Source: Streptomonospora alba (GTDB lineage: Bacteria; Actinomycetota; Actinomycetes; Streptosporangiales; Streptosporangiaceae). From it: DNA of 64,000 nt. The DNA is taken from assembly GCF_000826685.1 (NCBI RefSeq), contig NZ_JROO01000027.1, forward strand, positions 124,001 to 188,000. The letters run 5' to 3'. Within the stretch, counting starts at the first letter, position 1, and the number at the start of each line of letters is the position of its first letter. Below, in pieces: positions 25,398 through 33,985 of this stretch. A program made the position numbers and the translations under genes. The notes beneath the pieces were generated by a model that saw only the letters and a list, made by a program, of their open reading frames with translations, ran no database searches and was not told the origin of the DNA.

Positions 25398-26891
25398 TCA
25401 GGTGCCGGCGGCGCCCCCTTGACGGTCTTCCTTCCCGGTATCGGCGCCGCCACCGGCCTCGGTTTCGCTGTACTCGCCGGTCACGGTGTCGGCACCGCTG
25501 CCGAGCACGATCCCGGCGCCGGCGTCCGACTCGCCCGTCCCGGCTCCGTCGCCGTCGGGCGCCGGCGTCGGCCGCATGCTGGGCGGCGCCAGGCGATACA
25601 GCAGGTGGTATCCCACGAGGATGATGATCGTTCCCAGGGCGATGCCCTCCAGCGAGAAGCCCTCGGTGATGGTCAGGCTGACACCGCCGATGCCGGCGAT
25701 CAGGCCGGCCGCGAGGGGCACGAGCACGATCGGGTTGCCGAAGTCGACGCGGTTCTCCACCCAGATCTTGGCGCCGAGCAGGCCGATCATGCCGTAGAGC
25801 ACGACGGTGATGCCGCCGAGGACGCCGGCGGGGGTGGCGGCGACGAGTTCGCCGAACTTGGGGCACAGCCCGAAGAGGATCGCCACGATCGCGGCCACGT
25901 AGTAGGCGGCGGTGGAGTAGACGCGGGTGGCGGCCATGACGCCGATGTTCTCGGCGTAGGTGGTGGTGGGCGAGCCGCCGACCGAACTGGCGACGGAGGT
26001 GGCCAGTCCGTCGGCGAAGATGGCGCGGCCCATGTAGGGGTCGAGGTCGTCGCCGGTCATCTCCTGCACGGCCTTGACGTGGCCGGCGTTCTCGGCGATG
26101 AGCGCGATGACGGCGGGCAGCGCGACGAGCACGGCCGAGCCCTCGAAGGCGGGGGCGTGGAAGTCGGGCAGACCGATCCATGCGGCGTCGCCCACGGCGC
26201 TGAGATCGACCCGCGGTGCGGCGCCGCCGCCCTCGCTCTCGGGCAGCGGCGCGGCGCCGAGGACGAGGTCGAACACCCACGACAGCACGAAGCCGAAGAC
26301 CAGGCCCAGCAGGATGGTGATACGGCCGAGGAAGCCGCGCAGCAGCACTGTGGCCAGGACGACGAAGGCCATGGTGAGCAGGCCGGTCCACTGGTCGAAG
26401 GGCCAGTAGTTGTCGGCCACCACGGGGGCGAGGTTGAAGCCGATGAGCATCACGACCGCGCCGGTGACCGCGGGCGGGAAGGCGGCCATCACGGCCTTGG
26501 GGCCGAGCAGGTGGATGGCGATGCCGGAGAGGGCAAGCGCCAGACCGGCGACCAGGATGGCGCCGGTGAGCAGGGCCGGGTTGCCCCCTTCGGGCGAGAT
26601 GGCGACCGACGCGGCCACGAAGGAGGCGCTGGTGCCCAGGTAGCTGGGCACCCTGCCTTGCACGATGAGCAGGAACATGATGGTGGCGACGCCCGACATC
26701 ATGATCGCCAGGTTGGGGTCCAGGCCCATGATGATCGGGAAGACGAACGTCGCACCGAACATGGCGACGACGTGCTGGGCGCCGAGACCCGTGGTGCGCC
26801 CCCAGGAGAGGCGCTCCTGGGGCCGGACCACCTCTCCGGGAGGCGGCGCGCTGCCGTCTCCGTAGAGCTTCCACCGCAAGCCGAGGTTCAC
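25398..26891 (-). CDS. Nucleobase:cation symporter-2 family permease (uracil/xanthine type)
   Basis: 497 residues and about 12-14 membrane helices. GLGAQHVVAMFGATFVFP opens the transport domain, where Q.V.AMFGAT is the NCS2 first-helix motif. ALIAENAGHVKAV supplies the conserved Glu, and SVGGSPTTTYAENIGVMA is the NAT signature region with the second Glu. KVDFGNP-like VENRVDFGNPIVLVPLAAG resembles RutG/UraA-type pyrimidine permeases more than purine ones. About 65 hydrophilic C-terminal residues are rich in Gly, Asp and Thr. GTG at 26891 is chosen because GGAGG stands six bases upstream; a longer ATG start at 26957 is possible. It heads the operon encoding the molybdenum hydroxylase, so it likely imports that enzyme's substrate. 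Confidence 0.9.
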   Translation of the reverse strand: MNLGLRWKLYGDGSAPPPGEVVRPQERLSWGRTTGLGAQHVVAMFGATFVFPIIMGLDPNLAIMMSGVATIMFLLIVQGRVPSYLGTSASFVAASVAISPEGGNPALLTGAILVAGLALALSGIAIHLLGPKAVMAAFPPAVTGAVVMLIGFNLAPVVADNYWPFDQWTGLLTMAFVVLATVLLRGFLGRITILLGLVFGFVLSWVFDLVLGAAPLPESEGGGAAPRVDLSAVGDAAWIGLPDFHAPAFEGSAVLVALPAVIALIAENAGHVKAVQEMTGDDLDPYMGRAIFADGLATSVASSVGGSPTTTYAENIGVMAATRVYSTAAYYVAAIVAILFGLCPKFGELVAATPAGVLGGITVVLYGMIGLLGAKIWVENRVDFGNPIVLVPLAAGLIAGIGGVSLTITEGFSLEGIALGTIIILVGYHLLYRLAPPSMRPTPAPDGDGAGTGESDAGAGIVLGSGADTVTGEYSETEAGGGADTGKEDRQGGAAGT

Positions 26892-27340
26892 TGGGGCCTC
26901 CAGGCGTGACGTGTCCGTAGCGACCGGGCGCAGGGCGCGCCCACGCGGGGCACGCACTCGGTTCGGCGGGTCACCGGTACGTGATCCACTTCACTTCCGG
27001 GCAACCTTAGGAGCCGTGCGCGACGGCGGCATGGGCGATATCTGCCAAAGGACCGGCACCCGGTTGGCGAACTCCGACCCCCGATCGCATGTGCCCCCAC
27101 AGTTGGGCACAGCCGCATGACGGCCGTATCGCCGCCCGGTTGCGCAGCGGTAACCGATGCCCGCGCGCGGTTCCCGTCTCCGCTGGAGGGCGGCCCCGCA
27201 CGGTTCAGCCCCTCGGCCGGATACTTTGTGCGGCCTCTTGAGTGCAGGCCGTGTCGGGCATAGGATACGGGTTCGCGTGAAGTGGACCCCATGGGTCGAG
27301 GCCGCATGACTCGCCCACTGTCGAACCGCTTCGAGGACTC
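26892..27340. other. Divergent intergenic region between permease and LPMO
   Basis: About 450 bases holding promoters for the leftward permease operon and the rightward LPMO gene. GTGCCC and GGGCAC around 27090 form an inverted repeat with an eight-base spacer, a possible operator. GTGAAGTGGATCAC-type symmetry (complement strand, around 26983) lies nearer the permease. No gene is seen. Confidence 0.45.
27238..27266 (+). promoter_or_regulatory. Predicted sigma-70-type promoter for the LPMO gene
   Basis: TTGAGT (27238-27243) and TAGGAT (27261-27266) are separated by exactly 17 bases and lie about 75 bases before the ATG. Both hexamers are close to the actinobacterial housekeeping consensus. 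No CelR-type GAGCGCTC site is present near it. Confidence 0.6.
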
Positions 27341-28069
27341 ATGTCTGCGCAATCCCTCCGTGTACCGCGCCCCTCGTTCCCGTCCACCGCTCTGCGGCGC
27401 GCCCTGGTCATCGGCGCCGTGGTCCCGCTCGCCCTGACCACCGTCTTCACCGGCAACGCCTTCGCCCACGGCTCGACCGTCGACCCCGCCTCGCGCAACT
27501 ACGGCTGCTGGGAGCGCTGGGGCGACGACTTCCAGAACCCCGACATGGCCGCCGAGGACCCCATGTGCTGGCAGGCCTGGCAGGCCGACAGCACGGCGAT
27601 GTGGAACTGGAACGGCCTCTACCGCGAGAACGTCGGCGGCGACCACCGGACCGCCATCCCCGACGGCCAGCTGTGCAGCGCCGGGCGCACCGGCGGCGAC
27701 CGCTACGCCGCGCTGGACGAGCCCGGCCCCTGGCACGCCGCGCCGGTGGACAACGACTTCACCGCCACCGTGCACGACCAGGCCCGCCACGGTGCCGACT
27801 ACATCCGCATGTACGTCACCGAGCAGGGCTTCGACCCCGCCACCCAGCGACTGGCCTGGGACGACCTGGAACTGGTCGCCGACACCGGCACCATCCCGCC
27901 CGGCGAGGGCCGCTCCTCCGACGGGGAGTCCCTCAACGGCGTCTCCATCGACATCGACATCAGCGCCCCCGGCCGCTCCGGCCACCACATCGTCTACATG
28001 ATCTGGCAGGCCAGCCACTACGACCAGGTGTTCTACGCCTGCAGCGACGTCACGTTCCCCGAGGGCTGA
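27341..28069 (+). CDS. Secreted AA10 lytic polysaccharide monooxygenase, single domain
   Basis: 242 residues. A signal peptide ends AFA, so His43 becomes residue 1 of the mature enzyme; it pairs with His149 (RHGADYIRMYV) to form the copper histidine brace. HGSTVDPASRNYGCWER is the family's mature start, seen in chitin- and cellulose-active AA10 enzymes. The C-terminus HHIVYMIWQASHYDQVFYACSDVTF holds the conserved strand with the axial aromatic. There is no carbohydrate-binding module, so substrate binding must rely on the flat active-site surface. It oxidatively cleaves chitin or cellulose outside the cell. It has its own promoter and a perfect terminator, and it interrupts the nucleobase region without functional connection. 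Confidence 0.93.
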   Translation: MSAQSLRVPRPSFPSTALRRALVIGAVVPLALTTVFTGNAFAHGSTVDPASRNYGCWERWGDDFQNPDMAAEDPMCWQAWQADSTAMWNWNGLYRENVGGDHRTAIPDGQLCSAGRTGGDRYAALDEPGPWHAAPVDNDFTATVHDQARHGADYIRMYVTEQGFDPATQRLAWDDLELVADTGTIPPGEGRSSDGESLNGVSIDIDISAPGRSGHHIVYMIWQASHYDQVFYACSDVTFPEG

Positions 28070-28080
28070 CGCACGCCCCG

Positions 28081-28109
28081 GCCCCGCCCGCCGCACCGGC
28101 GGGCGGGGC
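28081..28109 (+). terminator. Strong hairpin after the LPMO gene
   Basis: Thirteen-base arms (GCCCCGCCCGCCG and its complement) surround a CAC loop, 12 bases after the stop. As the pucR gene ends leftward at 28191, it can serve both converging transcripts. Confidence 0.75.
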
Positions 28110-28190
28110 GCCACGGGCGCGCGGGGGCGACCGGCGCGTCGGAGCGCACCCCGCTGCCCGCCCGATCGGTGGTGCGGCTGCGCCCGGGAC

Positions 28191-29906
28191 TCAGCCGCGG
28201 AGGTCGTGCATGCGTACCGCTCTGAGGGCGACGAGGAGGTTCAGGCGCAGGTGGGGGTCGGTGGAGAAGGGGCCCAGCATGCGTTCGAGCTTGCCGATGC
28301 GGTAGCGCAGCGTGTTGTAGTGGAAGTGCAGCAGCCGCGCCGTCTCGGCGACGTTGAGGTTGTTGTCCAGGAGCGTCTCCAACGTGGTGCGGAGATCGTC
28401 CTTCTCGGGCGAGCCGGTCTCGGCGAGCTCGCCCAGCGTCTCGGCGATGAAGGAGCGCAGCTCCGCGGTGTCGGGGATCTGGCTGAGCAGCCGGTAGACG
28501 CCCAGGTCGTCGAACTCGGCCACCGAACCCGGCCCGTTCATGCGCCGGCCGACGCGTGCGGCCTGGCGGGCCTGCTCGTACGCGCGCGGCAGCTCACCCG
28601 GGGCCGCGGCCACCCGGCTGATTCCGGTGGTGAACGGGCGCCGCCCGCCTCCCCCGTCGCCGGCGACCTGGGCGATCACCGATCGCACCCGCGGTCCGAC
28701 GCCGCCCCCGCCGCCGTCGGCGCCCAGCAGCACCACGACCTCCTGGCTGTAGCCCACGACGACGGCTCCCGGGTCGCGTTCGCGCACCACCATGCTCCAG
28801 GCGCCGGCGAAGCGCTCGTGGGCGGGGCGCAGCTCGCCGGCCGCCGGCACCGGCGCGCCGGCCTCACCGTCGAGTTCGGCCACCACGGCCACCAGCGGGC
28901 GGTCGATGTCCCACCCCAGACTGGCGCAGTGGCGGATCACGTGCTCGTCGCCGCCCGCGTTTCCGGCGAGCAGATCGCGCAGGAAGTCGCCCTGGTACTT
29001 GCCCTCCACCGCCGACACCGCCAGGTCCCGGGTGATGACCAGGGCGGCGGTCGCCGCGGCGCGCTCCAGCAGGTGCACGTCGGCGGCCTCGGCGCTGCGG
29101 CCGCGGGTGATCAGCACGACGCGGCCGTGGTCGAGGCTCCCGGCGAGGACGGGCACCTGCACCACGCGGGGGTCCTCGTCGTCCAGCGCGCGGGCGCCGT
29201 GCTTGAAGTGCTCCACCTGGAACCGGCCCCCGGAGGGGTCGAAGAAGCGCGGGTCGGCCAGCACCTCCTCGTCCATGCCCGATCGGGCCAGCACGCGGCC
29301 GTCGGGCGTGGTGACCATGACGCTGCCGTCCAGCAGCTCGGGCAGCTTCTCCGCGATCGCCGCCAGCCCTCCCCCGGCCAGGATGACGTCGACCAGGACG
29401 CGGTGCACCTCCTCCGCGCGCGCAAGCGTGGCGGCCTGGCGGTTGATGATGTCGGTGAGCAGCTGGTTGAGCACGTCGTCGAAGGCCACCGCGCCGCTCA
29501 GCCGCAGCAGCGGCAGCCCGAGGGAGTCGGCGGTGCGCAGCACTTCGTCGGGCAGGGTGTCGACGTAGCGGCCGAGCTTGATGGCGACCGCGGCCAGCCC
29601 CCGCTCGTCGAGGTCGCGCACCAGCCCGGCCAGATCGCCTGCGCTCTGCAGCGGATAGCCCGTCGTCAGGAGCAGCTCGTGGGGCTTGACCCAGGGCAGT
29701 ATGTCGGGGACCTCCATGACGTTGAGCCGCTGGATCACCCGGTCCAATCCGGTCGCACCGGCCAGCACCTCGGTGCCCGCCAGGCTCGACAGGCTCAGTG
29801 CGTCGGCCACCGAAAGACCACGCGCCAACGTGCTCGCCGAATGCACGTGGTCGGCGCTCGGCAGATCCTGTCCAGCTCGGGACCCATCGTTGGCAACGTT
29901 TTCCAT
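28191..29906 (-). CDS. pucR: PucR-family transcriptional regulator
   Basis: 571 residues. The PucR N-terminal sensory domain spans about 30-155 (LSVADALSLSSLAGTEVLAG...LPWVKPHELLLTTGYPL). A GGDEF-like middle domain of the CdaR type follows, then a C-terminal HTH_30 domain at about 515-565 (DNNLNVAETARLLHFHYNTLRYRIGKLERML). PucR homologues control purine, ureide or amino-acid use, often in response to a pathway intermediate. It is divergent from allH with only 77 bases between starts and should control that operon; the permease and hyuA operons are further candidates. ATG at 29906 is chosen; the open frame extends further but lacks coding character. A palindrome lies in its first codons. Confidence 0.9.
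   Translation of the reverse strand: MENVANDGSRAGQDLPSADHVHSASTLARGLSVADALSLSSLAGTEVLAGATGLDRVIQRLNVMEVPDILPWVKPHELLLTTGYPLQSAGDLAGLVRDLDERGLAAVAIKLGRYVDTLPDEVLRTADSLGLPLLRLSGAVAFDDVLNQLLTDIINRQAATLARAEEVHRVLVDVILAGGGLAAIAEKLPELLDGSVMVTTPDGRVLARSGMDEEVLADPRFFDPSGGRFQVEHFKHGARALDDEDPRVVQVPVLAGSLDHGRVVLITRGRSAEAADVHLLERAAATAALVITRDLAVSAVEGKYQGDFLRDLLAGNAGGDEHVIRHCASLGWDIDRPLVAVVAELDGEAGAPVPAAGELRPAHERFAGAWSMVVRERDPGAVVVGYSQEVVVLLGADGGGGGVGPRVRSVIAQVAGDGGGGRRPFTTGISRVAAAPGELPRAYEQARQAARVGRRMNGPGSVAEFDDLGVYRLLSQIPDTAELRSFIAETLGELAETGSPEKDDLRTTLETLLDNNLNVAETARLLHFHYNTLRYRIGKLERMLGPFSTDPHLRLNLLVALRAVRMHDLRG
29888..29898. promoter_or_regulatory. Palindrome in the first pucR codons, possible autoregulatory site
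   Basis: CGTTG-G-CAACG is a perfect 5-1-5 inverted repeat located in codons 3-7 of pucR, next to the shared pucR/allH promoter gap. A looser pair, CGACG and CGTCG, lies at 29911 and 29933. Either may bind a dimeric regulator; this is pattern evidence only. Confidence 0.35.
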
Positions 29907-29983
29907 GGGTCGACGATAGCCCTCGCCCGTAGCGTCGCTTGCGGGTCCACCCGGACACACGGTGGCGCGAAGGGAGGGGTGCC

Positions 29984-30901
29984 ATGGCAGCCGGTACGCC
30001 GTGCGCCGCGGGATCCGCCTCCGCCACGGCCGGGATCCCGCCCGCACGCGCCCGTGCCGCAGGGCGCTCCTGGCCTGCGGCGGCCTCTTCCGCGGTTTAT
30101 GACATTGTGAGCGGCCCATTTCGGCCGTCGCGAATACTGGGCGGTTCGCGTCTGGCGGTCTACCTTGAAGTCGAGGGCCCGCACGAGGCGACGGTGATCG
30201 CTCTCCTGGCACGAGACGCCGTCCGGTTGCCCAACGGGCTGGTCCTCGTCGGCACGCAGAGCGTGGGGCCGTTCGCCGACGTCGCCTCGGCGACGTCGGT
30301 CCGCATCGGTCGATGCTCCGCGGTGTTCGACGGCCCCACCGGCCCGTGTACCGTCCGCGCGGGCCGGTGGTGGCGTCCTCCGACACCGCGCGCCCCCCGC
30401 CCCGAGCACCTCGCCGCGGCGACGGCCGAACTGGACCGGGCCCTGCGCGGCGTCTCCGGCGGCCTGCCCGCCGACGCCGCCGCCCTCGACGGGGACCTCT
30501 CCCGCGCGGGCGCCGCCGAGGAAGCCTGCGCGCGGCTCGTCGGGCGCGGCCCCGGCCTCACCCCCAGCGGCGACGACCTGCTCTGCGGCTACCTGCTGGC
30601 CGCCCGCCACCTCGGCGCACCGCAGGCGGCCGAGGCCGTGGCAGCCGCCGCGGCGCAGGCCGCGACGGCCACCACCGCTCTGTCGGCCGACCTGTTGCGC
30701 CACGCGGCCGCCGGGCGCGCCTGCCCGCAGGCCGTGCACGTGCTCGACGCGCTCTCCGGCCGCGCCCCGTTGCCGCCCGCCCTGGAGGAGCTGCGCGGCA
30801 TCGGACACACCTCCGGCACCGATCTGGCCCTGGGACTGCTGGCCGGCGCCCGCGCAGCGCTGGGAAGCAGCGGGGCCCACACCACAGGGAGCGCTCTATG
30901 A
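29984..30901 (+). CDS. allH: DUF2877 protein, AllH-like subunit of a ureido-acid transcarbamylase
   Basis: 305 residues. After a low-complexity Ala/Arg start, the DUF2877 domain runs from about 40 to the end. LVGRGPGLTPSGDDLLCGYLLAAR is its hallmark glycine/aspartate loop, and HTSGTDLALGLLAGARAAL the C-terminal motif. In E. coli the homologue (ylbF, renamed allH) is one of three genes needed for oxamic transcarbamylase, which converts oxalurate and phosphate to oxamate and carbamoyl phosphate. GGGAGGGG precedes the ATG at 29984. It is the first gene of the operon, and its stop overlaps the fdrA start (ATGA). Order here is H-F-G; in E. coli it is F-G-H. The likely substrate in this organism is discussed under findings. 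Confidence 0.85.
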   Translation: MAAGTPCAAGSASATAGIPPARARAAGRSWPAAASSAVYDIVSGPFRPSRILGGSRLAVYLEVEGPHEATVIALLARDAVRLPNGLVLVGTQSVGPFADVASATSVRIGRCSAVFDGPTGPCTVRAGRWWRPPTPRAPRPEHLAAATAELDRALRGVSGGLPADAAALDGDLSRAGAAEEACARLVGRGPGLTPSGDDLLCGYLLAARHLGAPQAAEAVAAAAAQAATATTALSADLLRHAAAGRACPQAVHVLDALSGRAPLPPALEELRGIGHTSGTDLALGLLAGARAALGSSGAHTTGSAL

Positions 30902-32385
30902 CCACGGAACCGGCGACCGCGATGCGGGTGGAGGTGCGCAAGGGCGCCTACCGCGACTCGGTGGCGCTGATGCGCGTCACGCGCGAGGTGGCGGCCGTAC
31001 CCGGGGTCGAGGCGGCGCTGGTGGCCATGGCCACCGACCTCAACCTGGGCATCCTCGCCGACATGGGCGGCGTCGCGCCCGAGGGCACCGGGCCCGACGA
31101 CCTGCTGATCGCGGCGCGGGCGGCCGACGACGCGGCACTGGCGAGCGCGCTGGCCACCGCCGAGACCGAGCTGGCGGCGATGTCGGCGGGCGGAGACGGG
31201 GCCGCGCCCGCCGACGTGCCGCCGCGCACGCTGCGCACCGCCGCCCGGCAGGCGCAGGCGCAGGGGACCCCGGCCACGCTCGCGCTGGTGTCGGTGCCCG
31301 GACGCTACGCCGCAGCCGAGGCCTTCGACGCGCTGGAGGCCGGGCTGGACGTGCTCGTCTTCAGCGACAACGTGCCCGTCGAGCAGGAAGTGGCGCTCAA
31401 ACGCACCGCCGAGGAGCTGGACCGGCTGGTCATGGGCCCTGACTGCGGCACCGCCATGGTGGGCGGCGCCGGGCTGGGCTTCGCCAACGCCGTGCGACCG
31501 GGCCCGGTGGGCGTCGTCGCGGCCTCGGGCACCGGAGCGCAGCAGGTGATGTGCCTGCTGGATGCGGCCGGGGTGGGCACCAGCCACTGCCTGGGCGTGG
31601 GGGGACGCGACCTGTCGGCAGCGGTCGGCGGCGCCTCCACGCGCCGGGCGCTGCGGATGCTCGACGAGGACCCGGGCACCGAGCGCATCGTGCTCGTGTC
31701 CAAACCGCCGGCGCCGCAGGTGGCCGAGGAGGTGCGCCGGCTGGCCGAAGGGCTCCGGACCCCTGTGCACACGGTGCTGGCGGGCACCGAGGGCTCCGAC
31801 ATCACCGCGGCCGTGGCCGACGTCGTCGCCGCCGCGGGCGGCAGTGTGCCGCGGTGGCCGTCCTGGCTGCCCGTCCAGACGCCGCCCGGGCGCACCGGAG
31901 CCCTGCGCGGACTCTTCTGCGGCGGCACGCTGGCCCAAGAGGCCGCCGCCGTGGCCTCCGGCACGCTCGGCCCCGTCGCCTTCGGCGGCGATCCCGCCGG
32001 TCCCGAGGCTGGCGGGCACCTGGTGATCGACTTCGGCGACGACGCGTTCACCCTCGACCGGCCGCACCCCATGATCGACCCGGCCGCGCGCACCGAGCGC
32101 TTCGCCGCCGAGCTCGCCGACCCCGCCGTCGCGGCGGTACTGGCCGACGTCGTGCTGGGCCACGGCGCCCACCCCGACCCGGCGGCCGGCCTGGTCGAGG
32201 CGCTGGCCAAGGCCGACCCGCGGCGACCGCACGCGGTGGTCTCGCTGTGCGGCGCGGCCGGTGACAGCCAAGGACGCGACGAGCAGGCCGAACGGCTGCG
32301 CCGGGCGGGCGCCGAGGTCTACGGCTCCAACTCCGCGGCGGCCCGCCGCGCGGCCGCCCTGGCCGCCGGCGCGGAGCCCGCCTGA
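30898..32385 (+). CDS. allF: FdrA/AllF family protein (acyl-CoA-ligase-like)
   Basis: 495 residues. It contains two Rossmann-like domains of the succinyl-CoA synthetase alpha type. VFSDNVPVEQEVALK at 154-168, MGPDCGTAMVGGAGLGFAN from 179, VVAASGTGAQQVMCLLD from 206 and GVGGRDLSAAVGG at 233-245 are the family's phosphate and nucleotide-like loops. RPHPMIDP near residue 385 is the conserved C-terminal motif. The E. coli homologue FdrA (AllF) is a required part of oxamic transcarbamylase. Translation is coupled to allH by a four-base overlap, and allG follows after 54 bases. It probably carries part of the active site that transfers a carbamoyl group to phosphate. The biochemical role of each subunit is not settled. 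Confidence 0.92.
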   Translation: MTTEPATAMRVEVRKGAYRDSVALMRVTREVAAVPGVEAALVAMATDLNLGILADMGGVAPEGTGPDDLLIAARAADDAALASALATAETELAAMSAGGDGAAPADVPPRTLRTAARQAQAQGTPATLALVSVPGRYAAAEAFDALEAGLDVLVFSDNVPVEQEVALKRTAEELDRLVMGPDCGTAMVGGAGLGFANAVRPGPVGVVAASGTGAQQVMCLLDAAGVGTSHCLGVGGRDLSAAVGGASTRRALRMLDEDPGTERIVLVSKPPAPQVAEEVRRLAEGLRTPVHTVLAGTEGSDITAAVADVVAAAGGSVPRWPSWLPVQTPPGRTGALRGLFCGGTLAQEAAAVASGTLGPVAFGGDPAGPEAGGHLVIDFGDDAFTLDRPHPMIDPAARTERFAAELADPAVAAVLADVVLGHGAHPDPAAGLVEALAKADPRRPHAVVSLCGAAGDSQGRDEQAERLRRAGAEVYGSNSAAARRAAALAAGAEPA

Positions 32386-32439
32386 TGGCGCCGGGAGCCG
32401 TTCCCACCACCGTGGCACGCAGCCGAAAGGCAGGATGAG

Positions 32440-33870
32440 ATGAGCACGTCCCGACTCCTCACCGACGATCCCGTGGTGGCGGCCTCCGGCGCCCGGCTGC
32501 TGTCGGAGGCGCTGGCTGCGCAGGCCGTCCCGGTCTCCGACGCGGAGTTCCACCCGCCCATGGCCGCGCCCGACGGCACGGACACCGCCGCGGAGCTGGT
32601 GCGCGTGCTGGCCGACCCGCGCCGAGCCGCCGCCAACGCCGAGGCCGCGCGCCGCATGCTGGCGGTGCGGCCGCAGCTGGTGGACGTGCGTCCGGCCGAC
32701 GAGGCGCTGGGCCTGCGTCCCGGCTCCTTCCTGCACGCCGGCCCGCCGGTGGACTGGGGGAGCGCCTCGGGCCCGCTGCGCGGTGCGCTGATGGGCGCGA
32801 TGGTCTTCGAGGGGCTCGCCGACACCCCCGAGCAGGCCGAGGCCGAGCTGCGGCGCGGCGGCGCGGACCTGGAGCCCTGCCACCACCGCGGCGCCGTGGG
32901 CCCCATGGCAGGCGTGGTCAGCCCGTCGATGTGGGTGTTCGAGCTGTCCGACGCCGACACCGGCCGCCGCTCGTGGTGCTCGCTCAACGAAGGGCTGGGG
33001 GCGGTCCTGCGCTACGGCGCCTACGGCCCCGAGGTCATGGATCGCCTGCGCTGGATGTCGCGGGTGCTGGGACCGCTGCTGCGCGACGCGGTGCGTTCCC
33101 ACGGCCCTCTCGACATCGGCGCGATCCTGGCGCAGATGCTGCAGATGGGGGACGAAGGCCACAACCGCAACCGCTCGGGCACGCTGATGCTGCTGCGCTC
33201 GCTGCTGCCCGACCTGCTCTCCGGCGACGCGCCCGCCTCCGACGTCGCGGCCGCGGCCGACTTCATCGGCGGCAACGACCACTTCTTCCTGAACCTGGCC
33301 ATGCCCGCCGCCAAGCTGATGGCCGACGCCGCCCGCGGCGTTCCCGGCTCCAGCGCGGTGGTGGCGATGGCGCGCAACGGTACGGAGTTCGGCATCCAGG
33401 TCTCCGGCTGCGGCGACCGGTGGTTCACCGCGCCCGCGGAGATGCCCGACGGCCTGTTCCTGGGCTCCTTCGGGCCCGAGGACGCCAACCCCGACATCGG
33501 CGACTCCACCATCACCGAGACCTGCGGACTGGGCGGCTTCTCCATGGCCACCGCCCCGGCGATCGTGCGCTTCGTCGGCGGCGACGCCGGGTTCGCGCTG
33601 CGCACCACGCGCCGCATGTACGAGATCACCCTGGCCGAGAACCCGGCGTTCCAGCTTCCCGTCCTGGACTTCCGCGGCGCCCCCACGGGCATCGACGTGA
33701 CCCGGGTCGTGCGCACCGGCATCCTGCCGCAGATCAACACCGGCATGGCCGGGCGGGAGCCCGGCACCGGCCAGGTCGGCGCGGGCTTGGTCACCCCGCC
33801 CGCCGAGTGCTTCACCGCGGCGCTGTCGGCGCTCGCCGCCGAGGCCCCCGGCCTGCCGGCGGCCGGGTAG
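32440..33870 (+). CDS. allG: DUF1116 protein, AllG-like subunit
   Basis: 476 residues, full length for DUF1116. Conserved-looking stretches include RPQLVDVRPADEALGL, the CHHRGAVGPMAGVVSPSMWVFEL segment, LQMGDEGHNRNRSGTLML, FIGGNDHFFLNLAMPAAKLM and NGTEFGIQVSGCGDRWF. The E. coli homologue ylbE (allG) works with AllF and AllH in transcarbamylation. The enzyme has no active-site model that I can apply residue by residue, although the His/Asn/Asp-rich GHNRNRSGT and GGNDHFFLN loops look like a ligand site. AAGG lies about 12 bases before the ATG, after a 54-base gap. It is the last gene of the operon. Confidence 0.9.
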   Translation: MSTSRLLTDDPVVAASGARLLSEALAAQAVPVSDAEFHPPMAAPDGTDTAAELVRVLADPRRAAANAEAARRMLAVRPQLVDVRPADEALGLRPGSFLHAGPPVDWGSASGPLRGALMGAMVFEGLADTPEQAEAELRRGGADLEPCHHRGAVGPMAGVVSPSMWVFELSDADTGRRSWCSLNEGLGAVLRYGAYGPEVMDRLRWMSRVLGPLLRDAVRSHGPLDIGAILAQMLQMGDEGHNRNRSGTLMLLRSLLPDLLSGDAPASDVAAAADFIGGNDHFFLNLAMPAAKLMADAARGVPGSSAVVAMARNGTEFGIQVSGCGDRWFTAPAEMPDGLFLGSFGPEDANPDIGDSTITETCGLGGFSMATAPAIVRFVGGDAGFALRTTRRMYEITLAENPAFQLPVLDFRGAPTGIDVTRVVRTGILPQINTGMAGREPGTGQVGAGLVTPPAECFTAALSALAAEAPGLPAAG

Positions 33871-33985
33871 GCCGGTCCCGCGGCCGTGCGCAGCGGTCGC
33901 GGGCGCGCGGGATTCCGCCTACGGCGCGGGGAGGGCCTACCATTGGGCTGTTTCCAGTACCGGCCTCAAGGAGCCACCCGAACCC

